From Nitrospirillum pindoramense (GTDB lineage: Bacteria; Pseudomonadota; Alphaproteobacteria; Azospirillales; Azospirillaceae): a DNA stretch of 64,000 nucleotides. The notes under the pieces were generated by a model that had not been told where the DNA came from, did not search any database, and was given only the letters and a program-made list of their open reading frames with translations. How positions within the stretch are numbered: position 1 is the stretch's first letter; the number at the start of each line of letters is the position of its first letter. Location of the stretch: contig NZ_VITR01000018.1 of assembly GCF_007827955.1 (NCBI RefSeq), positions 62,001 through 126,000 on the forward strand, in the 5' to 3' direction. Below are positions 55,633 to 64,000 of the stretch, in pieces. The position numbers and the translations under genes were made by a program.

Positions 55633-57324
55633 TCAGGCGGCGCGAAGGACGGAGAGGAAGCTGTCGACCTGGGTGCGAAGGGCGCCGGCGTCGGTGGACA
55701 GGCGGCCGGCGGTGCCCAGCATCTGGCTGGCGGCGCCGCCGGTGTGGGTCGCGGCCTCGGTGACGCCGGAGATGTTGGAGGCGATTTCCGCTGTGCCGAT
55801 GGCGGCCTGCTGGACGTTGCTGGCGATTTCGCGGGTGGCCGCCCCTTGCTCTTCCACGGCGGAGGCGATGGCGCTGGCGATCTCGTTGATGCGGGTGATG
55901 GTGCCGGTGATGCTGGTGATGGAGGCGGCGGCGTCGCCGGTGGCGGACTGGATGGCGGCGATCTGGGCGGAGATTTCCTCCGTCGCCTTGGCGGTCTGGT
56001 TGGCCAGGCCCTTGACCTCGGCGGCGACGACCGCGAAGCCCTTGCCGGCCTCACCGGCCCGCGCCGCCTCGATGGTGGCGTTCAGGGCCAGCAGGTTGGT
56101 TTGCCCGGCGATGGTGGAAATCAGGGTCATGACCTCGCCGATGCGGTTGGCGGCCTGGACCAGGAACTCGACCTTTTCCTGGGTGCGGCCCGCCTCCTCC
56201 ACCGCCTCACCGGCGATGGCGGTGGAGCGGGTGACCTGCTGGCCGATCTCGTTGATGGAGGCGGTCAGCTGCTCGGCGGCGGCGGCCACGGTATGGACGC
56301 TTTGCGACGCCTGCTCCACGGCGCTGGCGGCGGAGGTGACCTGAAGGGTGGTCTGCTCGGCGGTGGCGGACAGGCTCTGCGCGGCCTGCTCCATCTCGGC
56401 GGAGGAAGTGGTGACGCCGGTGACCACGCCCATGACGGTGTGTTCGAAGTCGTTGGCCAGGCGTTCCATGGACTGGCGCTTCTCCAAGTCGGCGCGGGCC
56501 TTGGCCGCAACCTGCTCGGCCTCCAGCCGGCGGACGGCCAGGGCGTTGTCCTTGAAGATCAGCAGGGCCTGGGCCAGGGCGCCCACCTCATCCTTGCGGT
56601 CGGCGCCGTGGACCTCGGTCTCCAGCCGGCCGCCGGCGATGGCGCTCATGGCGCCGGTCACCTGCCCGATGGGCCGGACGGTCAGGAACAGGATGATGGC
56701 CGCCATCAGGCCGAAGCTGATGGCCAGGCCGCCGGCGGCCAGCAGGATCAGGCTGGCGCTGACGGTACCGGTCAGGGCATTGGTGTCGGCCTTGGCCTTC
56801 TCCATGGCGGCCTGGTTGGCGTCCACGCGCTTCTGCAGGGCGTCCATTAGGCCCATGCGGGCGTCCCGGGCGGCGCCCATGGAGATCTTGCTCGACACCG
56901 CATCGTCGTTGCGCCGCGCGGCCTCGATGGACGGTTCGTTAGCGGCGATGTAGGCGTCCAGCAGCTGCTTCAGGTTCTGGTTGATGGCCCGCCGCTCCGG
57001 CGTGTCCGCCAGGCTGACCAGCTTGTCGATATTGGCCTGGGCCTTGGCGATCTTCTCGCGGTAGGTCTTTTCGAATTTGCCGAATTCGCCTTCCACCAGG
57101 ATCATGTTCTTGGCGTCGAGGGTGGCGGAGTTCAGCAGGCTTTGCGTCTCCAGCGCCAGCACCTGCCGGGCGGCGTCAAACTCGATGACGTGGTTGATGG
57201 CGCCGTTCATTTGGGTCAGACCCCTGCTGGCCATGACCACGATGGACGCGGCCACGGCGGCGATCAGGGCCAGGGGAATGGCCAGTTTCACGATCAGTTT
57301 AAGATTGGCGAACCAACGGATCAT
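55633..57324 (-). CDS. Methyl-accepting chemotaxis protein, receptor 1
   Basis: A 563-residue chemoreceptor. The start gives [14 protein letters not shown]. Membrane segment 1 ([18 protein letters not shown]), a ~150-residue periplasmic four-helix sensor (4HB_MCP type) with [13 protein letters not shown], membrane segment 2 ([22 protein letters not shown]), HAMP ([18 protein letters not shown]) and a long cytoplasmic coiled coil. The signalling tip is intact ([26 protein letters not shown]). It senses an unknown ligand and controls CheA. The upstream in-frame start at 57381 is unlikely, as GGAGAG precedes 57324. Confidence 0.93.
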   Translation of the reverse strand: MIRWFANLKLIVKLAIPLALIAAVAASIVVMASRGLTQMNGAINHVIEFDAARQVLALETQSLLNSATLDAKNMILVEGEFGKFEKTYREKIAKAQANIDKLVSLADTPERRAINQNLKQLLDAYIAANEPSIEAARRNDDAVSSKISMGAARDARMGLMDALQKRVDANQAAMEKAKADTNALTGTVSASLILLAAGGLAISFGLMAAIILFLTVRPIGQVTGAMSAIAGGRLETEVHGADRKDEVGALAQALLIFKDNALAVRRLEAEQVAAKARADLEKRQSMERLANDFEHTVMGVVTGVTTSSAEMEQAAQSLSATAEQTTLQVTSAASAVEQASQSVHTVAAAAEQLTASINEIGQQVTRSTAIAGEAVEEAGRTQEKVEFLVQAANRIGEVMTLISTIAGQTNLLALNATIEAARAGEAGKGFAVVAAEVKGLANQTAKATEEISAQIAAIQSATGDAAASITSITGTITRINEIASAIASAVEEQGAATREIASNVQQAAIGTAEIASNISGVTEAATHTGGAASQMLGTAGRLSTDAGALRTQVDSFLSVLRAA

Positions 57325-57513
57325 CAGGGTGCTCTCCCACGGCAGGCAACGGCGTCTCAGTGCTGCGACATCCTGCCGCAACCGCCTTGGGTGATCCCTT
57401 AACGTTGTTTCCCATCACGATGTACCTGAAAAAATTGCAACCCTAATCTTTAGTATGTGCCAGGAGTTGCGTGGCTGGGTTGCGGGATTTCTGTGCCAGC
57501 CTCAAACGAACGA

Positions 57514-57541
57514 AGGGCCCGGCCGTTGCCGGCCGGGCCCT
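57514..57541 (-). terminator. Terminator after receptor 2
   Basis: 11-bp stem AGGGCCCGGCC (57514-57524) with GGCCGGGCCCT (57531-57541), 6-nt loop. On the minus strand it follows the receptor 2 stop and precedes TTCGTTCGTTTG. Confidence 0.7.
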
Positions 57542-57566
57542 GTCGCAGGCGTGGGTGACGCTACCG

Positions 57567-59264
57567 TCAGGCGGTGCGGAGGACGGACAGGAAGCTGTTG
57601 ACCTGGGTGCGCAGGGCGCCGGCGTCGGTGGACAGGCGGCCGGCGGTGCCCAGCATCTGGGTGGCGGCCCCGCCGGTGTGGGTCGCGGCCTCGGTCACGC
57701 CGGAGATGTTGGAGGCGATCTCCGTGGTGCCGACGGCGGCCTGCTGCACGTTGCTGGCGATCTCGCGGGTGGCGGCCCCTTGCTCCTCCACCGCGGAGGC
57801 GATGGTGCTGGCGATCTCGTTGATGCGGACGATGGTGCTGGCGATGCTGGTGATGGAGGTGGCGGCGTCGCCGGTGGCGGACTGGATGGCGGAGATCTGG
57901 GCGGAGATTTCCTCCGTCGCCTTGGCGGTCTGGTTGGCCAGGCTTTTGACCTCCGACGCCACGACGGCGAAGCCCTTGCCGGCGTCACCGGCCCGCGCCG
58001 CCTCGATGGTGGCGTTCAGGGCCAGCAGGTTGGTTTGCCCCGCGATGGTGGAGATCAGGGTCATGACCTCGCCGATGCGGTTGGCGGCCTGGACCAGGAA
58101 CTCGACCTTGGCCTGGGTGCGGCTGGCCTCATCGACGGCCTCACCGGCGATGGCGGTGGAGCGGGTGACCTGCTGGCCGATCTCGTTGATGGAGGCGGTC
58201 AGCTGCTCGGCGGCGGCGGCCACGGTGTGGACGCTTTGCGAGGCCTCTTCCACCGCGCCGGCGGCGGAGGTGACCTGGCGGGTGGTCTGCTCGGCGGTGG
58301 CGGACAGGCTCTGGGCGGCCTGTTCCATCTCGGCGGCGGAGGAGGAGACGCCGTTGACCACGCCCATCACGGTGCGCTCGAAATCGTTGGCCAGGCGTTC
58401 CATGGCCTGGCGCTTCTCCGCCTCGGCACGGGCCTTGGCCGCGGTCTGCTCGGCCTCCAGCCGGCGGACGGCCAGGGCGTTGTCCTTGAAAATCAGCAGG
58501 GCCTGGGCCAGGGCGCCCACCTCATCCTTGCGGTCGGCGCCATGCACCTCGGTTTCCAGTTGGCCGTCGGCGATGGCACTCATGGCGCCGGTGACGCGGC
58601 TGATGGGCCGGACGGTCAGGAAGATGACGATGGCGCCCATCAGGCCGAAGCTGGCGACCAGGCCCACACCGGCCAGAACGGACAGGGTGTTGCTGACGTT
58701 GTCGGTCAGAACGTCGGTGTCCACCTTGGCCTTATCCATGGCGGCCTGGTTGGCCTCCACCCGCTTCTGCAGGGCGTCCAGCATGGCGACGCGGGCGTCA
58801 CGGGCGGCGCCCATGGAAATCTGGCTCGACAGGGCGTCGTCATTGCGCCGGGCGGCTTCGATCGACGGCTCATTAGCGGCGACATAGGCCTCCATCAGCC
58901 GTTTCAGGTTTTCGTTGATGGCGCGCCGCTCCGGCGTGTCCGCCAGCTTGATCAGCTTGTCGATGTTGGCCTGGGCCTGCGCCATCTTCTCGCGGTACAG
59001 CTTCTCGAACTTGGCCCGGTCGGCCTCGCTCTCCACGATGATCATGTTCTTGGCGTCCACGGTGCCGGCGTTCAGCAGGCCCTGGGTTTCCAGCGCCAGC
59101 GCTTGGCGGGTGGCGTCGACCTCGATGACGTGGTTGGTGGCGTCGTTCAGATCGTTCAAGCCCCGGCTGGCCATGACCACGATGCTCACGGCCACCGCCG
59201 CGATAATGCACAGGGGAATGGCCAGCTTCACGATCAGTTTCAGGTTGGCGAACCAGCGGATCAT
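57567..59264 (-). CDS. Methyl-accepting chemotaxis protein, receptor 2
   Basis: A 565-residue chemoreceptor, tandem paralogue of receptor 1. The same start [14 protein letters not shown], membrane segment ([18 protein letters not shown]), four-helix sensor ([13 protein letters not shown]), second segment and HAMP ([18 protein letters not shown]), and signalling tip [26 protein letters not shown]. The cytoplasmic halves are nearly identical; the sensor halves differ more (for example [18 protein letters not shown] versus [18 protein letters not shown]). GGAGAG lies 6 bp before the ATG. It has its own terminator. Confidence 0.94.
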   Translation of the reverse strand: MIRWFANLKLIVKLAIPLCIIAAVAVSIVVMASRGLNDLNDATNHVIEVDATRQALALETQGLLNAGTVDAKNMIIVESEADRAKFEKLYREKMAQAQANIDKLIKLADTPERRAINENLKRLMEAYVAANEPSIEAARRNDDALSSQISMGAARDARVAMLDALQKRVEANQAAMDKAKVDTDVLTDNVSNTLSVLAGVGLVASFGLMGAIVIFLTVRPISRVTGAMSAIADGQLETEVHGADRKDEVGALAQALLIFKDNALAVRRLEAEQTAAKARAEAEKRQAMERLANDFERTVMGVVNGVSSSAAEMEQAAQSLSATAEQTTRQVTSAAGAVEEASQSVHTVAAAAEQLTASINEIGQQVTRSTAIAGEAVDEASRTQAKVEFLVQAANRIGEVMTLISTIAGQTNLLALNATIEAARAGDAGKGFAVVASEVKSLANQTAKATEEISAQISAIQSATGDAATSITSIASTIVRINEIASTIASAVEEQGAATREIASNVQQAAVGTTEIASNISGVTEAATHTGGAATQMLGTAGRLSTDAGALRTQVNSFLSVLRTA

Positions 59265-59645
59265 CGATCTCTCCAAATCAAGCGGCGGATGTGACATCCA
59301 GACTGCGTCACCTTGCCGCAACCCGCTTAATGGGGAGTTAATTTAGGGGCCGTTCCCCAAGTAACGTTTGGGCGTCTGGCGCTATCTTTCGTATAGAGGG
59401 GGCAATCATCCTGACGGCGAAAACATTCACCTGTAATGTGCCAATATAAGTGCGCGCCTAAAGGATAGGTGGATGATCCATCACTTGGGAATGAGAGCGA
59501 TAATCAACGTTGGGGCGGCCGGTTTCGGAAATTTGCTTTAATTAATGGGCCCGCCCCGGGGCGCCGCTCTGCCCCGGAAAAGCGAAAGGGCGCGGCAGGG
59601 GTGTCCCGCCGTGCCCTGGGCGCCAAGTCTATAAGTGTCGGCCGG
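59265..59645. other. Gap between receptor 2 and the suf operon end
   Basis: 381 bp without a supportable gene. The part near 59300-59480 is AT-richer and should hold the receptor 2 promoter. A hairpin CCGGGGC-GCCGCTCT-GCCCCGG lies at 59556-59577. The suf terminator candidate is at 59580-59616. Confidence 0.5.
59580..59616 (-). terminator. Possible terminator after sufA
   Basis: On the minus strand, GGGCACGGC pairs with GCCGCGCCC (one A-C mismatch), followed by TTTCGCTTTT. It lies 30 bp after sufA, at the end of the suf operon. Confidence 0.5.
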
Positions 59646-59993
59646 TCAGACCGTGAAGCTCTCGCCACAGCCGCAGCGGCCCTTTTCATTCGGGTTGGTG
59701 AAGACGAAGCCCGACTGGAACTTGTCCTCCTTGTAGTCCATCTCCGTGCCCAGCAGGAACATGGTGGAGGCGGGGTCCAGCAGCAGGGTCACGCCCTTTT
59801 CCTCCACCACTTCCTCGAACGGCTTCTTGGCGTCGGCGTATTCGACGAAATAGCTGAGGCCGGAGCAGCCGCGCGCCTTCACGCCGACGCGCAGGCCCAC
59901 GGCCGGCGTCTCCCGCTGGGCCATGATCTCCTTCACCCGCGCGGCGGCGGCGTCGGTCAGGCTCATCGCTTTAGGGCGTTCCATGCGGCTCAT
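59646..59993 (-). CDS. sufA: A-type Fe-S carrier SufA (HesB/IscA family)
   Basis: A 115-residue protein holding three conserved Cys of A-type carriers: GCSG (with RGCSGLSYFVEY before) and the C-terminal CGCGESF. It receives clusters from the SufBCD scaffold and passes them to apoproteins. The start is the ATG at 59993 with GGAGAG just upstream; 60005 adds four residues. Last gene of the suf operon here. Confidence 0.9.
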   Translation of the reverse strand: MSRMERPKAMSLTDAAAARVKEIMAQRETPAVGLRVGVKARGCSGLSYFVEYADAKKPFEEVVEEKGVTLLLDPASTMFLLGTEMDYKEDKFQSGFVFTNPNEKGRCGCGESFTV

Positions 59994-60008
59994 GATTCTC
60001 TCCACACG

Positions 60009-60398
60009 TCAGAACATGTTGAGGGCGACGCGCGCCTCATCGGACATCAGGCTGGGGTTCCACGCCGGTTCCCACACCAGGTTCACGGTCACGTCCTTGA
60101 CCCCGTCGACGGAGGCGACGACGCCCTGCACCTGGCCCGGCATCTCCCCGGCCACGGGGCAGCCCGGGGCGGTCAGGGTCATGTCGATCTCCACCTGGCC
60201 CTCCGCGTCGATGTCGCAGCGGTAGATCAGACCCAGCTCATAGATGTTCACCGGGATTTCGGGGTCGTAGACGGTCTTCAACGCCTCCGTCACGCGGTCC
60301 GCCAGGGGCGCGTCGGGGGGCAGCTTGTCCTCATCCGGGATGGTGGCCGGCGCCTGCAGGGTCACATCCGGCGCGATGGGCCGTTCCGTGGCAGACAT
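60009..60398 (-). CDS. SUF-associated DUF59/MIP18-type protein (SufT-like)
   Basis: A 129-residue protein. The domain reads VTEALKTVYDPEIPVNIYELGLIY, then MTLTAPGCPVAGEMPGQVQ with the conserved Cys, ending WNPSLMSDEARVALNMF. This is the MIP18/DUF59 family found in suf operons (SufT-like), which helps mature Fe-S proteins. It sits 5 bp after sufU and 15 bp before sufA. Confidence 0.88.
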   Translation of the reverse strand: MSATERPIAPDVTLQAPATIPDEDKLPPDAPLADRVTEALKTVYDPEIPVNIYELGLIYRCDIDAEGQVEIDMTLTAPGCPVAGEMPGQVQGVVASVDGVKDVTVNLVWEPAWNPSLMSDEARVALNMF

Positions 60399-60403
60399 CT
60401 CGC

Positions 60404-60873
60404 TTACTCCGTCGTCGTCTTGTCGTCGCCATGGATGGCGGCGTGCATGGTGTGCCAGGCCAGGGTCGCGCACTTGACGCGCATGGGGAATTCCCGCACG
60501 CCCGACAGCACGTCCAGCTTCTCCACCGCCTCCGGGTCCAGGGGGCCGTGGTCGGTGTGCTCGTGGTCGTCCTTGGTGCACATATCGTGGAAGTGGCCGA
60601 ACAGCGCCTCGGCCTCCGCCTCCGTCTTGCCCTTCAGCGTCTCCGTCATCAGCGAGGCGCTGGCCTGGCTGATGGCGCAGCCACGGCCGTCGAAATGGGC
60701 GTCCTGCACCCGGCCGTCGGCGCCGATGGACAGGTAGACGTTGATCTTGTCGCCGCACAGCGGGTTCTCGCCCCGGGCCATGCGGTTGAAGTTTTCCGGC
60801 TTGCCGAAGTTCCGGGGATTCTTGCCGTGGTCCAGGATCACTTCCTGGTACAGGTCGCGCAGATCGTCGAACA

Positions 60874-60874
<1 letters not shown>
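60404..60874 (-). CDS. sufU: SufU-type scaffold / sulfur acceptor protein
   Basis: A 156-residue IscU-fold protein. The three Cys and the Asp are present: NPLCGDKINVYL, GCAISQASASLM and VKCATLAWHTM. SufU types accept persulfide sulfur from SufS. Between the second and third Cys there is a 20-odd-residue insertion rich in His and Asp (FHDMCTKDDHEHTDHG), with an extra Cys. The start overlaps the sufS stop (ATGA). Confidence 0.92.
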
Positions 60875-62139
<1,265 letters not shown>

Positions 62140-62143
62140 GAGG

Positions 62144-63523
62144 TCACTCCCCTAACACCGGGACGTCGGTGTCGACTGTGATGCCCGTCAGACGGCCGAT
62201 GCGGTCCTGGATGCGGGCCGTCGCATAGGCGCGCAGGTGTGCGTCGCCGATCTCCTCCGCCACCTCATCCAGGAAGGCGGCGATCAGCAGGGCGCGGGCG
62301 GTGTCGGCCGGAATCCCCCGGGCGCGCAGGTAGAACAGCGCCTCTTCATCCAGCTCGCCGGCGGTGGCGCCGTGGCTGCACTTCACGTCGTCGGCGTAGA
62401 TCTCCAGCTCGGGCTTGGCGTCGATCTCGGCCGTGTCGGACAGCAGCAGGGCACGGTTCAGCTGGTGGCCGTCCGTCTTCTGCGCGTCCGGCCGCACGAT
62501 GATCTTGCCCTGGAACACGGCGCGACCCTTGCCGTCGATAACGCCCTTCACCACCTCGCGGCTGGTGCAGTTGGCGGCGACATGGTCGATCAGGCTGGTG
62601 AAGTCGGCATGCCGGCTGCCATCCACGCCATAGGCGCCGGAGACGCGGGTGCTGGCGCCCGACCCTTCCAGGCGCACCTGGACATCGGTGCGGGCCAGGC
62701 GGCCGCCGGTGGTCAGCACGAAGGTCTCATACGTGGCCGACGCCGCCACCGTGGCGGTGACGCTGGCCAGGTGCAGGGCGGCGTCATCCTCTTCCTGGAA
62801 CTTGGCGTGGCGCAGGATGGCACCTTCGCCGACGCGCACGCCGCCGACGATGTTGGCGAACGTGGCGCCGCCACCCCGGGCCACGTGGTGCTCGGCCACC
62901 GTCACCTCGGCGCCGGCGGCCACGTCGATCAGCAAACGGGGGTGCCAGGCGCCGTCGGCGGCGGTGGCGACGAAGACGATTTCCACCGGCTGCGCCAGCG
63001 TCACGCCCTCACCCACGGTCAGCACCGCGCCCTCGGCCAGGAAGGCGCCGTTCAGGCCGACCAGGCCGCCCGACTGGCCACGGCCGGGATTGGGGCCGAC
63101 GCGCAGGCCGGTGTCGGCCTTGGGCGCCGGAAAGCGCTCCAGCACTTCGGCCGCCGTGGCGGGGGAGGACTCGATCAGGCCGCGCAGGCTGTCCAGGGTG
63201 ACGCCCGGGGGCAGGGTGCCCACGGCGGACAGGGCGGCGTTGAACACACCGTCCACGAACACCAAGCGGTGGGTCTTGCCCGGCGCCACGCTGGGGATAT
63301 CGAAATCCGTGTTCGCGGCCGATTGCGCCGGGGCCAGGCTGACGCCGGCCAGGTCGCGCAGGTTGGTGTACTTCCAGCCCTCGACCTTGGTCGTGGGGAT
63401 GCCGTCGGCCAGGAAGCGGGCATAGCCGTCGGCGCGCAGCCGGTCCAGGCCGGCGGCACCGGCGCCGGGCAGGCCGGGGCTCAGGGTTTCGTACAGGTCT
63501 TTCAGGGTGGCGATGGCGGCCAT
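62144..63523 (-). CDS. sufD: SufD, Fe-S scaffold complex subunit
   Basis: A 459-residue subunit of the SufBCD complex, with a central right-handed beta-helix. Blocks include GVSLAPAQS, VTLAQPVEIVFVAT, VTVAEHHVARGG, and the C-terminal LEIYADDVKCSHGATAGELDEEALFYLRARGI, which is the SufB/D signature with the conserved Cys and His. The ATG gives MAAIATLKDLY; GAGGGG lies 8 bp upstream, and a GTG three codons earlier is possible. Confidence 0.94.
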   Translation of the reverse strand: MAAIATLKDLYETLSPGLPGAGAAGLDRLRADGYARFLADGIPTTKVEGWKYTNLRDLAGVSLAPAQSAANTDFDIPSVAPGKTHRLVFVDGVFNAALSAVGTLPPGVTLDSLRGLIESSPATAAEVLERFPAPKADTGLRVGPNPGRGQSGGLVGLNGAFLAEGAVLTVGEGVTLAQPVEIVFVATAADGAWHPRLLIDVAAGAEVTVAEHHVARGGGATFANIVGGVRVGEGAILRHAKFQEEDDAALHLASVTATVAASATYETFVLTTGGRLARTDVQVRLEGSGASTRVSGAYGVDGSRHADFTSLIDHVAANCTSREVVKGVIDGKGRAVFQGKIIVRPDAQKTDGHQLNRALLLSDTAEIDAKPELEIYADDVKCSHGATAGELDEEALFYLRARGIPADTARALLIAAFLDEVAEEIGDAHLRAYATARIQDRIGRLTGITVDTDVPVLGE

Positions 63524-63535
63524 GGAACGCACCCC

Positions 63536-64000
63536 TCAGGCGGCTTCGGGCGAGCCGAATTCGGCATAGCCCTTGGCTTCCAGCTCCAGCGCCAGCTCCT
63601 TGCCGCCGCTGCGCACGATCTTGCCGTAGGCCAGGACGTGCACGTGGTCGGGCACGATGTAGCTCAGCAGGCGCTGGTAATGGGTGATGACCAGCATGGA
63701 GCGCTCGGGGCTCCGCAGGCTGTTCACGCCGTCGGCCACCAGCTTCAGGGCGTCGATGTCCAGGCCGCTGTCGGTTTCGTCCAGGATGGCGAAGCTGGGC
63801 TCCAGCATGGCCATCTGCAGGATGTCGTTGCGCTTCTTCTCACCGCCCGAGAAGCCGACGTTGACGGCCCGCTTGATCATGTCGTCGTTCATGTTCAAGG
63901 CCTTGGCCTTGGCGCGGATCAGCTTCAGGAACTGCATGGCGTCCAGCTCGGGCAGGCCCTTGTGCTTGCGCACGGCGTTCAGCGCCGTCTTCAGGAAGGT
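63536..64000 (-). CDS. sufC: SufC, ABC ATPase of the Fe-S scaffold (5' end outside window)
   Basis: The C-terminal ~154 residues of an ABC-type ATPase that powers the SufBCD scaffold. The signature motif is VGFSGGEKKRNDILQMAML, Walker B is FAILDETDSGLDIDAL, and the H-loop is LVITHYQRLLSYI. The frame stays open to the window edge, so the Walker A motif and start lie outside, with sufB presumably beyond. 12 bp before sufD. Confidence 0.96.
   Translation of the reverse strand, partial: TFLKTALNAVRKHKGLPELDAMQFLKLIRAKAKALNMNDDMIKRAVNVGFSGGEKKRNDILQMAMLEPSFAILDETDSGLDIDALKLVADGVNSLRSPERSMLVITHYQRLLSYIVPDHVHVLAYGKIVRSGGKELALELEAKGYAEFGSPEAA

Noticed and set aside
57471-59294. A long Gly/Asp/Val-rich plus-strand open frame over the receptor 2 gene, with a similar one over receptor 1
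   Set aside because: Both arise because the receptor genes are paralogous; they are antisense shadows, not a real repeat protein family.

Overview
The window is a GC-rich chromosomal segment from an alphaproteobacterium. Gene content and gene order fit Rhodospirillales, and Azospirillaceae-like relatives are the best guess: a DUF3035/BamF lipoprotein, an hflK-hflC-DUF2065-degP cluster, a mreBCD-mrdA-rodA elongasome operon, ilvB-ilvH-ilvC-leuA, and a suf operon of the sufC-sufD-sufS-sufU-DUF59-sufA type. I assign the genus only by resemblance. Almost everything is chromosomal housekeeping. I see no phage, insertion sequence, CRISPR array or rRNA.

Layout. 1-7.3 kb: end of hisS, an unusual class A penicillin-binding protein, an alpha/beta hydrolase, an MFS exporter and ribF. 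7.5-11.6 kb: ileS-lspA (overlapping) and bamF. 11.8-18.9 kb: a hypothetical protein, a GSGD-repeat exported protein, pgi, mutL, and a glutathione S-transferase behind a double palindromic operator. 19-25.7 kb: mrp/apbC, divergent from hflK-hflC-DUF2065-degP; then a TetR regulator and a darcynin-family protein on opposite strands. 25.9-28.1 kb: an accessory patch with a secreted two-repeat protein and an AT-richer GxGYxYP-type gene. 28.1-35.6 kb: serB and miaA (divergent, start codons 3 bp apart), ilvB, ilvH, ilvC and leuA. 35.8-41.7 kb: mreB, mreC, mreD, mrdA and rodA. 41.8-42.3 kb: two identical tRNA-Lys(CTT) genes on a local duplication. 42.4-51.3 kb: exported and lipoprotein genes, pagL, a kinase/ATPase fusion, a universal stress protein and pepN. 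51.5-59.3 kb: two paralogous two-gene membrane/coiled-coil modules around a threonine aldolase gene, followed by two paralogous chemoreceptors. 59.6-64 kb: the suf operon, cut at sufC by the window end.

How the genes work together. mreBCD, mrdA and rodA build the lateral-wall elongation machine, and the N-terminal penicillin-binding protein adds to wall synthesis. ilvBHC and leuA make branched-chain amino acids. HflKC and DegP handle membrane and periplasmic protein quality control. LspA matures lipoproteins such as the BamF homologue encoded next to it. The suf genes build Fe-S clusters, and Mrp probably carries them.

The best candidate for an undescribed system is the duplicated pair at 51529-52934 and 54431-55610. 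Each copy encodes one protein with an N-terminal membrane segment, a coiled coil and an ICPLWR motif (A), and a second protein with a membrane segment, a coiled coil and a conserved VVHGYA-containing C-terminal domain (B). I recognise neither family. Both copies lie on the same strand, and the second copy converges on two chemoreceptor genes.
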